Positions 29,218 to 40,728 of a stretch of 64,000 nt of DNA are shown here, piece by piece. The stretch covers positions 3,596,001 through 3,660,000 of the forward strand of contig NZ_CP133771.1 in assembly GCF_031348265.1 (NCBI RefSeq). The letters are read 5' to 3'. How positions within the stretch are numbered: the stretch's first letter is position 1; each line of letters starts with the position of its first letter. The notes under the pieces are model-generated. The model saw only the letters and a list, made by a program, of their open reading frames with translations, was not told the origin of the DNA and made no database searches. This DNA comes from Streptomyces collinus. Its GTDB lineage: Bacteria > Actinomycetota > Actinomycetes > Streptomycetales > Streptomycetaceae. The position numbers were made by a program, and so were the translations under genes.

Positions 29218-29409
29218 ATGGTCTTCCCCCGTCGCGGTCATGCCTCCCAGCCTACGGGCGGCCACCGCCGGTTTTCCGGTGAGTTTCCCGGACTGGCCTA
29301 CACCACACAGCGTGACCGTTCGGCTGCGAAACCACCCGATATCCCTCGAACTGCTGAATCGCTCACCGTTCGACCCCGGAGCCCACCATCCCGCCCGGAC
29401 GGTATGCGT

Positions 29410-30288
29410 ATGACACATGCGCCTGGCAAGTACGCGGACTTCGAGGGACTGCGGGAGAGGGCGGTGGCGCTACGGCGACAGGGCCTCAGCCTCCGCCAGA
29501 TCCGCGACGAACTGAAGATCTTCAACAACGACATCCTCAACCAACTGGTCAAGGGTGAGCCGCCCCCGGCCTGGACGAAGCGCCCGAACGCAAAGGACGA
29601 CCTGAGGGAGAGGGCGAGGGAACTCCGACTCCGGGGCTGGACGTACGACCAGATCCAGGTAGAGCTGGGGTGCTCGAAGAGTTCGATCTCGCTGTGGGTA
29701 CGGGATCTACCAAAGCCGGAGCGGCGCGATCCGTCGGAACAGGCGAAGCTGGCGTCCCGGAAACGGTGGGAGCACGAGCTGGCGGTACGGGATAAGGAGC
29801 GACAGAAGACCAAGGTGGCGGCGGCTGCAGAAATCGGCCAGCTGTCCGACCGCGAGCTGTCCCTGGCCGGAGTGGTCCTCTACTGGGCCGAGGGCGCCAA
29901 GGACAAGGCGCACAGTCGACAGCGCCGCGAGAACCTCCAGTTCATCAACAGCGACCCGAACGTCATCGGCTTATACCTGCGCTGGCTCGATTCGCAGGGC
30001 GTCCATCGCGAGCGCCTCCGGTTCCGCGTATACATCCACGAGTCGGCGGACGTGGCGGAAGCCGAGTCCTACTGGGCCAAGCTTGTCGACGTGGGCGCCT
30101 CAGCCTTTCAACGCACCGCGCTCAAGAAGCACAACCCGAGAACCGTACGCAAGAACGTCGGTGACTCCTATCGAGGCTGCTTGGCCATCTATGTCACCAA
30201 GAGCGCCGAGTTGTACCGTCGCATGGAAGGCGCCTGGTACGGCATAGTAGGCGCTGCACCCGAAGCCGATCTAGAGAATCGGACATAA
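29410..30288 (+). CDS. Protein with two HTH segments and a homing-endonuclease-like C-terminal domain
   Basis: A 292-residue protein. Two successive helix-turn-helix-like units occur: FEGLRERAVALRRQGLSLRQ and LRERARELRLRGWTYDQIQV, the latter followed by ELGCSKSSISLWVRDLPKP. The C-terminal half (LAGVVLYWAEGAKD, LQFINSDPNVIGLYLRWLDS, FRVYIHESADVAEAESYW, SYRGCLAIYVTKSAELYRRM) is reminiscent of LAGLIDADG-type or related DNA-binding folds but catalytic acidic residues are not obvious. The stop lies 11 bp before tRNA-Gln on the same strand. ATG 29404 is an alternative start; neither has a ribosome-binding site. A DNA-binding or element-derived role is inferred. Confidence 0.7.
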   Translation: MTHAPGKYADFEGLRERAVALRRQGLSLRQIRDELKIFNNDILNQLVKGEPPPAWTKRPNAKDDLRERARELRLRGWTYDQIQVELGCSKSSISLWVRDLPKPERRDPSEQAKLASRKRWEHELAVRDKERQKTKVAAAAEIGQLSDRELSLAGVVLYWAEGAKDKAHSRQRRENLQFINSDPNVIGLYLRWLDSQGVHRERLRFRVYIHESADVAEAESYWAKLVDVGASAFQRTALKKHNPRTVRKNVGDSYRGCLAIYVTKSAELYRRMEGAWYGIVGAAPEADLENRT

Positions 30289-30299
30289 CGGGCGAACCA

Positions 30300-30373
30300 T
30301 CCCGGGTCGTCTAATGGTAGGACAAAGAGTTTTGGTCTCTTGAATGAGGGTTCGATTCCTTCCCCGGGAGCCA
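30300..30373 (+). tRNA. tRNA-Gln (anticodon TTG), CCA encoded
   Basis: Folds as a complete cloverleaf: acceptor TCCCGGG/CCCGGGA, D-stem GTC/GAC, anticodon stem AAGAG/CTCTT with loop TTTTGGT (anticodon TTG at 30332-30334), T-stem GAGGG/CCTTC with loop TTCGATT, discriminator G and encoded CCA (30371-30373). It reads CAA and by wobble CAG. It follows the HTH gene by 11 bp and precedes a hairpin terminator and glmU. Confidence 0.97.
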
Positions 30374-30394
30374 CAGAAGGCACAACCTCAGTTC

Positions 30395-30426
30395 GGGTCC
30401 TGACCCACATCCCTCGGTCAGGACCC
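30395..30426 (+). terminator. Terminator after tRNA-Gln
   Basis: GGGTCCTGACC and GGTCAGGACCC form a perfect 11-bp stem with a 10-base loop, 21 bp after the tRNA CCA. Confidence 0.75.
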
Positions 30427-30503
30427 GCACCCATGCCCCCCACAAAACCCCCCCGGTATCCTGCGGATGTCACCCCACCCCATCCACAGCCGAAGGGCAT
30501 CCC

Positions 30504-31952
30504 GTGAGCGCCAACCGCCCGGCAGCCGTCGTCGTTCTCGCAGCGGGTGAGGGCACCCGTATGAAGTCGGCCACACCCAAGGTCCTGCACGAGCTCTGCG
30601 GTCGCAGTCTCGTGGGTCATGTGCTCGCCTCCGCCGGCGAGCTGCAGCCCGAACATCTGGTCGTCGTGGTCGGCCACGCCCGTGAGAAGGTCACCGCGCA
30701 TCTCGGTGAGATCGCGCCCGACGTCCGTACCGCCGTACAGGCGGAGCAGAACGGTACGGGGCATGCCGTGCGGATGGGTCTGGAGGAGCTGGGCGGGTCC
30801 GTCGACGGGACCGTCGTGGTCGTGTGCGGGGACACTCCCCTGCTGACCGGCGCCACCCTGCGGGCCCTCGCCGAGACGCACTCCGCCGACGGCAACGCGG
30901 TCACCGTGCTGACCGCCGAGGTGCCGGACGCGACGGGGTACGGGCGGATCGTGCGGGACGACGCCACCGGTGCCGTCACCGCCATCGTCGAGCACAAGGA
31001 CGCCACCGACGCCCAGCGGTCGATCCGTGAGATCAATTCGGGTGTGTTCGCGTTCGACGGCCAGCTGCTCGCCGACGCGCTGAAGAAGGTGCGGACGGAC
31101 AACAGTCAGGGCGAGGAGTACCTGACCGATGTGCTCGGGATCCTGCGTGAGGCGGGGCACCGGGTGGGGGCGTCGGTGGCCGGTGATCATCGTGAGATCG
31201 CCGGGATCAACAATCGTGTGCAGCTCTCGGAGGCCCGGCGGATTCTCAACGACCGGCTGCTGACCGAGGCGATGCTCGCCGGTGTGACGGTCATCGATCC
31301 CGCGACGACGTTCATCGACGTCACCGTGACGTTCGGGCAGGACGCCGTCGTCCATCCGGGCACTCAGCTGCACGGCGCGACGCACGTGGCGGAGGGTGCG
31401 GAGGTCGGGCCCAACTGCCGGCTGACCGACACCCGGGTGGGTGCGGGTGCGCGGGTCGACAACACCGTGGCCATGGGCGCCGAGGTCGGCCCGGAGGCGA
31501 CCGTGGGGCCGTTCGCGTATCTGCGTCCGGGGACGCGGCTCGGCGCGAAGGGCAAGATCGGTACGTACGTCGAGACGAAGAACGCGTCGATCGGGGACGG
31601 GACGAAGGTGCCGCACCTGTCGTACGTGGGTGATGCGACGATCGGTGAGCAGACCAATATCGGTGCGGCGAGCGTGTTCGTGAACTATGACGGGCAGGAC
31701 AAGCACCACACGACGATCGGTTCGCACTGCCGGACGGGCTCGGACAATATGTTTGTGGCGCCTGTCACGGTGGGGGACGGTGCGTACACCGCTGCGGGGT
31801 CCGTGATCACGAAGGATGTGCCGGCGGGTTCGTTGGCCGTGGCCCGTGGTCAGCAGCGGAATATCGAGGGTTGGGTGGCTCGTAAGCGTCCGGGGAGCGC
31901 TGCCGCGAAGGCGGCGGAGGCGGCTTCCCGGGAGTCGGCCGGCGAGGGCTGA
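30504..31952 (+). CDS. glmU: Bifunctional GlmU: N-acetylglucosamine-1-phosphate uridyltransferase / glucosamine-1-phosphate acetyltransferase
   Basis: A 482-residue enzyme that makes UDP-GlcNAc for peptidoglycan. The N-terminal Rossmann uridyltransferase has the signature [11 protein letters not shown] and [11 protein letters not shown]; the middle has INSGVFAFD; the C-terminal left-handed beta-helix shows hexapeptide repeats ([19 protein letters not shown]) and [20 protein letters not shown], with [13 protein letters not shown] as the acetyl-CoA/active-site region. A Ser/Ala/Glu-rich tail follows. GTG start is preceded by GAAGGG. prs follows after 135 bp, the conserved actinobacterial order. 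Confidence 0.97.
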   Translation: MSANRPAAVVVLAAGEGTRMKSATPKVLHELCGRSLVGHVLASAGELQPEHLVVVVGHAREKVTAHLGEIAPDVRTAVQAEQNGTGHAVRMGLEELGGSVDGTVVVVCGDTPLLTGATLRALAETHSADGNAVTVLTAEVPDATGYGRIVRDDATGAVTAIVEHKDATDAQRSIREINSGVFAFDGQLLADALKKVRTDNSQGEEYLTDVLGILREAGHRVGASVAGDHREIAGINNRVQLSEARRILNDRLLTEAMLAGVTVIDPATTFIDVTVTFGQDAVVHPGTQLHGATHVAEGAEVGPNCRLTDTRVGAGARVDNTVAMGAEVGPEATVGPFAYLRPGTRLGAKGKIGTYVETKNASIGDGTKVPHLSYVGDATIGEQTNIGAASVFVNYDGQDKHHTTIGSHCRTGSDNMFVAPVTVGDGAYTAAGSVITKDVPAGSLAVARGQQRNIEGWVARKRPGSAAAKAAEAASRESAGEG

Positions 31953-32087
31953 CCGGAAACCGATGCCTCAAACACGGCGTACGGTGATAAGTGCACACCC
32001 GCACCCCCACCAGCTGAGATGGCCTCCGGCAAGCCGGCTGCGAGGTTTCTCGACACCTAGCTGCGACACCTCTGAGGAGACAGTGCT

Positions 32088-33068
32088 GTGACCGGGATCA
32101 AGACGACCGGCGAGAAGAAGTTGATGTTCTTCTCCGGCCGCGCCCACCCCGAGCTTGCGGAGGAGGTCGCCCAACAGCTGGGTGTCGGGGTTGTCCCGAC
32201 GAAGGCCTTCGACTTCGCCAACGGTGAGATCTATGTGCGTTATCAGGAGTCGGCTCGTGGTGCCGACTGTTTCCTGATTCAGAGCCACACGGCTCCGATC
32301 AACAAGTGGATCATGGAGCAGTTGATCATGATCGACGCGTTGAAGCGTGCGTCGGCTCGCTCCATCACGGTCATCGTGCCGTTCTACGGTTACGCGCGGC
32401 AGGACAAGAAGCACCGTGGGCGTGAACCGATTTCGGCGCGTCTGATCGCGGACATGATGAAGACCGCGGGTGCGGACCGGATTCTGACCGTGGATCTGCA
32501 CACGGACCAGATCCAGGGTTTCTTCGACGGTCCGGTGGATCACCTGTTCGCGCTGCCGCTGCTGGCGGACTACGTGGGCCGGAAGGTGGACCGGGAGAAG
32601 CTGACGGTGGTGTCGCCGGACGCGGGCCGGGTGCGGGTCGCGGACCGTTGGTGCGACCGGTTGGGTGCGCCGCTGGCGATCGTGCACAAGCGGCGTGACA
32701 AGGACGTCGCGAACCAGGTCACCGTCCACGAGGTCGTGGGTGAGGTGAAGGGTCGCGTGTGTGTCCTGGTGGACGACATGATCGACACCGGTGGGACGAT
32801 CTGTGCCGCTGCGGACGCGTTGTTCGCGCACGGCGCGGAGGACGTGATCGTGACGGCGACGCACGGTGTGCTGTCGGGTCCGGCCGCGGATCGGCTGAAG
32901 AACTCGCGGGTGAGTGAGTTCGTGTTCACGGACACGCTGCCGACGCCGGGTGAGCTGAGCCGGGATCTGGAGAAGATCTCGGTGCTGTCGATCGCTCCGA
33001 CGATCGCGAGTGCGGTGCGTGAGGTGTTCGAGGACGGTTCGGTGACGAGCCTGTTCGACGAGCAGTAG
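32088..33068 (+). CDS. prs: Ribose-phosphate pyrophosphokinase (PRPP synthetase)
   Basis: A 326-residue class I enzyme making PRPP from ribose 5-phosphate and ATP for nucleotides, His, Trp and NAD. Visible: FFSGRAHPELAEEVAQQLGV, the flexible ATP loop YARQDKKHRGREPIS, the divalent-cation site DLHTDQIQGFFDGPVDHL, and the PRPP-binding loop VLVDDMIDTGGTI. GTG start has GAGGAG eight bases upstream. It lies between glmU and rplY and is probably partly co-transcribed with glmU. Confidence 0.97.
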   Translation: MTGIKTTGEKKLMFFSGRAHPELAEEVAQQLGVGVVPTKAFDFANGEIYVRYQESARGADCFLIQSHTAPINKWIMEQLIMIDALKRASARSITVIVPFYGYARQDKKHRGREPISARLIADMMKTAGADRILTVDLHTDQIQGFFDGPVDHLFALPLLADYVGRKVDREKLTVVSPDAGRVRVADRWCDRLGAPLAIVHKRRDKDVANQVTVHEVVGEVKGRVCVLVDDMIDTGGTICAAADALFAHGAEDVIVTATHGVLSGPAADRLKNSRVSEFVFTDTLPTPGELSRDLEKISVLSIAPTIASAVREVFEDGSVTSLFDEQ

Positions 33069-33098
33069 GAGCCCGTGGTCGGGCTTCTGTAGATCCTT

Positions 33099-33154
33099 TT
33101 GGGTGTGGCCTCCCTCTCCGAGTAGACTGCTGAAGTTGCTCGGCGAGGGAGGCC
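33099..33154 (+). promoter_or_regulatory. Candidate rplY promoter overlapped by a 16-bp inverted repeat
   Basis: -35 TTGGGT (33099-33104), 18-bp spacer, -10 TAGACT (33123-33128). An inverted repeat GGCCTCCCTCTCCGAG (33107-33122) / CTCGGCGAGGGAGGCC (33139-33154), one mismatch, flanks the -10, which sits at the edge of the 16-base loop. The same hairpin could terminate prs transcripts when read through. This suggests an operator or dual promoter/terminator element. Confidence 0.5.
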
Positions 33155-33255
33155 GTTCCCGTTTGGGGATGCGGTTGTCCGTTATCGACGCGCTCTTCGT
33201 AGCAGGCCGTTCGTGGCCGGGTGACCACGTCCGTTTCTGACTTCGAGGAGTGATT

Positions 33256-33852
33256 ATGTCCGAGGTGAAGATCTCCGCCGCGACGCGCACCGAGTTCGGC
33301 AAGGGTGCCGCGCGCCGTATCCGTCGTGAAGACAAGGTTCCGGGTGTCCTGTACGGGCACGGTTCGGACCCGGTGCACCTGACCCTGCCGGGTCACGACC
33401 TGCTGATGGCGCTGCGTACGCCGAACGTGCTGATCGCGCTGGACATCGACGGCAAGTCGAACGAGCTGGCGATCCCGAAGTCCGTGCAGCGTGACCCGCT
33501 GAAGGGTTTCCTGGAGCACGTTGACCTGCAGCTGGTCAAGCGCGGCGAGCAGGTCAACGTCGAGATCTACGTCCACACCGAGGGTGAGCTGGCCCCGGGC
33601 GGCAACCTGCTGGAGCACGTGCTGAACGCGCTGCCGGTCGAGGCCGAGGCCACGCACATCCCGGAGTCCGTGACCGTCTCCGTCGAGGGTCTGACGGCCG
33701 GTGACTCCATCCTCGCCAAGGACATCCCGCTGCCGAAGGGCACGTCGCTGGCCGTCGAGGGTGACACCGTCGTCCTGCAGGTGCTGGCCGCGCAGGCCGA
33801 GGAGGCCCCGGAGGGCGAGGAGGCCGCTGAGGAAGAGGCCGCCGAGGCCTGA
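33256..33852 (+). CDS. rplY: Ribosomal protein bL25 (CTC/TL5 type)
   Basis: A 198-residue long-form L25 that binds 5S rRNA. N-terminal L25 domain: EVKISAATRTEFGKGAARRI and KVPGVLYGHG; C-terminal TL5 domain (VEAEATHIPESVTVSVEGLT, GDSILAKDIPLPKGT) and an acidic Glu/Ala tail (EEAPEGEEAAEEEAAEA). ATG at 33256 follows GAGGAG. pth is 75 bp downstream, the usual order. Confidence 0.96.
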   Translation: MSEVKISAATRTEFGKGAARRIRREDKVPGVLYGHGSDPVHLTLPGHDLLMALRTPNVLIALDIDGKSNELAIPKSVQRDPLKGFLEHVDLQLVKRGEQVNVEIYVHTEGELAPGGNLLEHVLNALPVEAEATHIPESVTVSVEGLTAGDSILAKDIPLPKGTSLAVEGDTVVLQVLAAQAEEAPEGEEAAEEEAAEA

Positions 33853-33927
33853 TCCTCTGCGTCGTCGTTTCGTCGGCCGCTGTTCCCGTGCGGGGCAGCG
33901 GCCGACGCGTATGAAGGAGACATGGAC

Positions 33928-34524
33928 GTGACGACCGATGCCGCCGCTCCCTGGTTGATCGTGGGGCTGGGCAATCCGGGGCCGGAGTACGCGGGGAACC
34001 GGCACAACGTGGGTTTCATGGTGGCCGATCTGCTGGCGGACCGGGTCGGGGGGAGGTTCAAGCGGGCCGGGCGGGCGCAGGCGCAGGTCGTGGAGGGCCG
34101 GATCGGGCCGCCGGGGCCGTTGAACCGGCGGGTGGTGCTGGCGAAGCCGATGTCGTTCATGAATCTGTCGGGTGGGCCGGTGAACGCGCTGCGGGATTTC
34201 TACAAGGTGCCGGTGGCTCATGTGGTGGCGGTTCATGATGAGTTGGACATCGATTACGGGATGCTGCGGCTGAAGCTCGGTGGTGGCGACAACGGGCACA
34301 ACGGGTTGAAGTCGATGACGAAGGCGTTCGGGTCGGATTATCACCGGGTGCGGTTCGGGATCGGGCGGCCGCCGGGGCGGATGCCGGTGGCGGATTTCGT
34401 GCTGAAGGATTTTTCGTCGGCGGAGCGCAAGGAGCTGGACTACTTCGTGGACCGGGCGGCGGACGCCGTGGAGTGTCTGGTGATCGAGGGGTTGGAGCGG
34501 GCGCAAAGCACGTACAACTCCTGA
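33928..34524 (+). CDS. pth: Peptidyl-tRNA hydrolase
   Basis: A 198-residue enzyme that recycles peptidyl-tRNA. It has [20 protein letters not shown] with the catalytic His of [27 protein letters not shown] with the conserved Asp, and [16 protein letters not shown] at 33928 is preferred because AAGGAG is eight bases upstream; the ATG at 33922 would leave only two bases. Downstream of rplY, probably in one operon. Confidence 0.95.
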   Translation: MTTDAAAPWLIVGLGNPGPEYAGNRHNVGFMVADLLADRVGGRFKRAGRAQAQVVEGRIGPPGPLNRRVVLAKPMSFMNLSGGPVNALRDFYKVPVAHVVAVHDELDIDYGMLRLKLGGGDNGHNGLKSMTKAFGSDYHRVRFGIGRPPGRMPVADFVLKDFSSAERKELDYFVDRAADAVECLVIEGLERAQSTYNS

Positions 34525-34566
34525 CTTGTCCCCCGGCGAGGTTGACGGGCCGTTCAGGCATGGCCA

Positions 34567-35070
34567 ATGATCCCGGCCATGCCTGCCCATGCCACGTCTT
34601 CGTCCCCGGCTTCGGCCGTCGTGTTGCGGTTCGGGCGGTTCGCGGCGATGGGTACGGTCGCGGTGCTGATCCTGGTCGCGGGTGTGTGGGCGTCGTGGGG
34701 TTCGGCGCAGCACGTGATGCTGACGAAGGGCCGGGAGCGGGGCACGGTCGAGGTGGCGCGGTGCGGGTCTGACGCGTGCTGGGGGCGGTTCACGCCGTCG
34801 TCGGCGGGTGCGCAGCCGCGGTCGCGGGTGGTGCTGGAGAAGTCGGTCGCGGTGGAGCGGGGCCGGACCTACACGGTGGTCGTGAAGCCGGGGGGTGACG
34901 ACGCGGTGCGTTCGGGCCCGGCGGGGGTGTTGTACGCGTGGGTTCCGCTGGGTGGTGCGCTGTTGCTGGCGTCCATCGTGGTGGCGGGTGGTCTGTTGCG
35001 GACGCGGGTGGCGTGGGTGCTGGCGTTGTCGGGGGTGGCGTTGTTGACGGCGGCGTTCGTGACCGTGTGA
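34567..35070 (+). CDS. Small two-helix membrane protein of unknown function
   Basis: A 167-residue protein. Helix 1 at about 27-45 (MGTVAVLILVAGVWASWG) and two close helices at the C-terminus (LYAWVPLGGALLLASIVVAG and VAWVLALSGVALLTAAFVT). Between them is a soluble region with VARCGSDACWGRFTP, a paired cysteine likely forming a disulphide outside the cell, and a basic/hydrophobic beta segment. No family was recognised. Start may be ATG 34567 or 34579; neither has a strong ribosome-binding site. Confidence 0.6.
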   Translation: MIPAMPAHATSSSPASAVVLRFGRFAAMGTVAVLILVAGVWASWGSAQHVMLTKGRERGTVEVARCGSDACWGRFTPSSAGAQPRSRVVLEKSVAVERGRTYTVVVKPGGDDAVRSGPAGVLYAWVPLGGALLLASIVVAGGLLRTRVAWVLALSGVALLTAAFVTV

Positions 35071-35207
35071 GGGGTTGGGGCGTTCTTTCCTTCTGTGGAG
35101 GGGCGAGCGTTGTGTGTTCGTGATTGACGTGTCGGCGGGCGAGGCTGGAAGCTGAGCCGCCCCCTCCACATCTTCCCGGTCACTTCTCGAAGATGGACTG
35201 CCTCCTC

Positions 35208-35900
35208 ATGCGAACCCTCTCTCGTCTCGGCGCTGTGTGCGCCGCTGCTTCCTCGGTCCTTCTGCTCGCTCCGGCCGCTCAGGCCAGTCCTCCCGGTGAC
35301 AACGGGACGGTGAAGATCCATGACGCCTCGACGGGCGAGGAGCTGCGCCGTAATGAGCCGCATGTGTGCACGTTCTACCTGGATGCCTTCGGTTTCGACG
35401 GTGGTCAGGAGGTCGACTGGCGCATCGATGCGATCCCTCCGAGTGAGAACAAGGGAGAGACGGTGAAGTCCGGTGCGCTGGTGCTGGACGCCGGTGGTCA
35501 CGGCCGCAGTGCGGATCTTTCGCTGCCCGACGGGCACTACAAGCTGTTCTGGAACTTCGAGGGTGAGAAGGGGTCCGCCAAGCACAAGGTGTTCTGGACG
35601 GACTGTGAGGACGAGCAGGAGCCGGGTGGTGCGACGCCGTCCGGGTCGGCTTCGCCGTCGTCCTCGTCGGGGGCGTCCGAGGCGCCGTCGGGTGAGCCGG
35701 GTGGGTCGCCGTCTCCGAGTTCGTCGGTGGGCGGGGGTGTGCCGGCGTCGGCGTCGCCGTCCCCGCAGGGCGGTACGGACGGTGACCTTGCCGAGACGGG
35801 CAATGGGGCGCCGGTGGGTGTGCTGTCGGGTGTCGCGGCGGCGCTGGTGGCTGCGGGCGGTTTCCTGGTGGTCCGGCGGCGGCGGGCGGGCCGCGGCTGA
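35208..35900 (+). CDS. Cell-wall-anchored protein with LAETG sortase motif
   Basis: A 230-residue secreted protein: signal peptide (about 1-27, ending AAQA), a folded domain with two cysteines (HVCTFYLDAFGFDGGQEVDW ... KVFWTDCED), a Ser/Pro/Gly-rich stalk, then DLAETGNGAPVG, a hydrophobic helix and RRRRAGRG. LAxTG is the substrate motif of Streptomyces class E sortases, so the protein should be attached to peptidoglycan. No sortase gene lies in this window. Start: ATG 35208 begins a typical signal peptide; ATG 35193 is an alternative. Confidence 0.82.
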   Translation: MRTLSRLGAVCAAASSVLLLAPAAQASPPGDNGTVKIHDASTGEELRRNEPHVCTFYLDAFGFDGGQEVDWRIDAIPPSENKGETVKSGALVLDAGGHGRSADLSLPDGHYKLFWNFEGEKGSAKHKVFWTDCEDEQEPGGATPSGSASPSSSSGASEAPSGEPGGSPSPSSSVGGGVPASASPSPQGGTDGDLAETGNGAPVGVLSGVAAALVAAGGFLVVRRRRAGRG

Positions 35901-35914
35901 CGTACGGCGTGAGC

Positions 35915-35947
35915 GTGCCCCCGAACCTGTGCGAGGTTCGGGGGCAC
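35915..35947. terminator. Bidirectional terminator
   Basis: GTGCCCCCGAACCT and AGGTTCGGGGGCAC form a perfect 14-bp stem with a 5-base loop between the convergent LAETG-protein and ppc genes. Confidence 0.8.
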
Positions 35948-35966
35948 GGTTGTGTGCGGGGCCGGT

Positions 35967-38699
<2,733 letters not shown>

Positions 38700-38897
38700 A
38701 GGTGCGGCTCCTTGCAGTGTTGAAGCTCGTCTGGGAGGGGAACCCGGACGGCGTCTCGCGCGGCGGGGCGCCGCGTACGGTCCGGACATCCGGGAAGAAA
38801 TCAGAGCGGACCGCGCTGTCCGACCGACTCCAGGATAGGTGTCGGCCAGGACGCGCAGGCTCGCGGGCTCTTGCCGCCGGGCAACGCACTGCCATAC

Positions 38898-38927
38898 TTA
38901 CGATGCCGTAGGTTACGGACCCGTAGG
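38898..38927. promoter_or_regulatory. Tandem palindromic operator upstream of the desaturase gene
   Basis: Two exactly contiguous 15-bp units, TTACGATGCCGTAGG (38898-38912) and TTACGGACCCGTAGG (38913-38927). Each is a dyad (TACG-N4-CGTA; TACGG-AC-CCGTA). The desaturase ATG lies 67 bp downstream and a TetR gene follows it, the probable repressor. Confidence 0.65.
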
Positions 38928-38993
38928 AAGCACGTCACGGTTCGCGTGCCCCGGCCACTCCTTCTCCGTCCACATACCCCCCAGGGGACGCGT

Positions 38994-40007
38994 ATGACCA
39001 GTAGCTCCGACGTGATCGACACCGCCCCTGAGGCGCCCGGTCAGGCCACCGACGCCGCATCCGCCACGCTGGGCGGCGAGAAGAAGCGGTCCATCGAGCA
39101 GATCGCCCTGCTCCTCTTCATCACCGTCCCGTTCGTCGCGTTGCTGGCGGCGGTTCCGCTGGCGTGGGGCTGGGGGGTGAGCTGGCTGGACCTCGGTCTG
39201 CTGGTCTTCTTCTACTACCTGGGGTGTCACGGCATCACGATCGGTTTCCACCGTCACTTCACCCACGGGTCCTTCAAGGCCAAGCGGCCGCTGAAGATCG
39301 CGCTGGCGATCGCGGGGTCGATGGCGGTCGAGGGTCCGCTGGTGCGCTGGGTGGCCGATCACCGCAAGCACCACAAGTTCTCCGACGCGGAGGGTGACCC
39401 GCATTCGCCGTGGCGGTTCGGGGAGACTCTTCCGGCGCTGATGAAGGGCCTGTGGTGGGCGCACATCGGATGGATGTTCGATGAGGAGCAGACGTCGCAG
39501 GAGAAGTACGCGCCGGACCTGATCAAGGACAAGACGCTCCGGAACATCTCCCGCCAGTTCGTGCTGTGGACGGTGGTGTCGCTGGCGCTGCCGGCGCTGA
39601 TCGGCGGTCTGGTCACGATGTCCTGGTGGGGCGCGTTCACCGGGTTCTTCTGGGGTTCGCTCGTCAGGGTGGCCCTGCTGCACCATGTGACCTGGTCGAT
39701 CAACTCGATCTGCCACGCGGTGGGCAAGCGGCCTTTCAAGTCGCGTGACCGTTCGGGCAACGTGTGGTGGCTGGCGGTGCTGTCGTGCGGTGAGTCCTGG
39801 CACAACCTGCACCACGCCGACCCGACGTCGGCGCGGCACGGGGTGATGCGGGGCCAGCTGGATTCGTCCGCCCGGCTGATCCGCTGGTTCGAGATGGCGG
39901 GCTGGGCGTACGACGTGCGCTGGCCGTCACGCTCCCGTATCGATTCGCGCCGTAACACCGGGGAAGGCGGCTCCCCGCGCGGGAGGGAGCCCGTCGAGGC
40001 GGCATGA
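38994..40007 (+). CDS. Membrane acyl-CoA delta-9 desaturase
   Basis: A 337-residue di-iron membrane desaturase. Three histidine boxes are intact: HRHFTH at 86-91, HRKHH at 123-127 and HNLHH at 270-274. Four membrane helices lie around 37-58, 64-82, 190-210 and 213-230. It introduces a cis double bond in saturated acyl chains to tune membrane fluidity. ATG is preceded by AGGGGACG. The stop overlaps the TetR start (ATGA), indicating coupling with its regulator. Confidence 0.93.
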   Translation: MTSSSDVIDTAPEAPGQATDAASATLGGEKKRSIEQIALLLFITVPFVALLAAVPLAWGWGVSWLDLGLLVFFYYLGCHGITIGFHRHFTHGSFKAKRPLKIALAIAGSMAVEGPLVRWVADHRKHHKFSDAEGDPHSPWRFGETLPALMKGLWWAHIGWMFDEEQTSQEKYAPDLIKDKTLRNISRQFVLWTVVSLALPALIGGLVTMSWWGAFTGFFWGSLVRVALLHHVTWSINSICHAVGKRPFKSRDRSGNVWWLAVLSCGESWHNLHHADPTSARHGVMRGQLDSSARLIRWFEMAGWAYDVRWPSRSRIDSRRNTGEGGSPRGREPVEAA

Positions 40008-40681
40008 TGGTCGCTGTGGCGACCGACTCGAGCAGCACCCCCAGCAATGACAAGCCGCGGCGAGTGCGTCGCACCCGGATGACCGGTGCCGAGCGCCGTC
40101 AGCAGCTGCTGGAGATCGGTCGCACGCTCTTCGCGGCGAAGGGGTTCGAGGGCACGTCGGTGGAGGAGATCGCGGCGAAGGCCGGGGTCTCGAAGCCGGT
40201 GGTGTACGAGCACTTCGGCGGCAAGGAAGGGCTGTACGCGGTCGTCGTGGACCGTGAGATGCGGCGTCTGCTGGACATGGTGACCAGTTCGCTCACGGCC
40301 GGTCACCCTCGCGAACTGTGCGAACAGGCGGCGTTCGCCCTGTTGGACTACATCGAGGAGTACACGGACGGGTTCCGCATCCTGGTCCGTGACTCCCCCA
40401 TCCCCCAGTCGACGGGTTCCTTCGCCTCGCTGATCTCGGACATCGCCACCCAGGTGGAGGACATCCTGGGCCGCGAGTTCAAGAGCCGCGGCTTCGACCC
40501 CAAGCTGGCGCCGCTGTACGCGCAGGCCCTGGTCGGCATGGTCGCCCTGACCGGCCAGTGGTGGCTGGACGTGCGCAGGCCGAAGAAGGCCGAGGTGGCC
40601 GCGCACCTGGTGAACCTGGCGTGGCACGGTCTGGACGGGATAGAGGCCAAGCCGCACCTGATAGGGCGCCGCAAGGCCTGA
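40004..40681 (+). CDS. TetR-family regulator, probably of the desaturase operon
   Basis: A 225-residue regulator with an N-terminal HTH: RRQQLLEIGRTLFAAKGFEG, TSVEEIAAKAGVSKPVVYEH, FGGKEGLYAVV, all TetR_N signatures. The C-terminal ligand domain is hydrophobic and ends YAQALVGMVALTGQWWLDV. It overlaps the desaturase stop, so it is an autoregulated lipid-sensing repressor by inference; its site is most likely the tandem operator at 38898-38927. Start could be ATG 40004 or 40007 or GTG 40016. Confidence 0.9.
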   Translation: MMVAVATDSSSTPSNDKPRRVRRTRMTGAERRQQLLEIGRTLFAAKGFEGTSVEEIAAKAGVSKPVVYEHFGGKEGLYAVVVDREMRRLLDMVTSSLTAGHPRELCEQAAFALLDYIEEYTDGFRILVRDSPIPQSTGSFASLISDIATQVEDILGREFKSRGFDPKLAPLYAQALVGMVALTGQWWLDVRRPKKAEVAAHLVNLAWHGLDGIEAKPHLIGRRKA

Positions 40682-40728
40682 ACCCCCGGCGTTGCCCCCC
40701 CCGCCGGCGTGAGCGGGGGCGGTGGTCT

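Noticed and set aside
29410..30373. Integrated element using tRNA-Gln as attachment site
   Set aside because: No integrase and no second copy of the tRNA 3' end were seen in the window.
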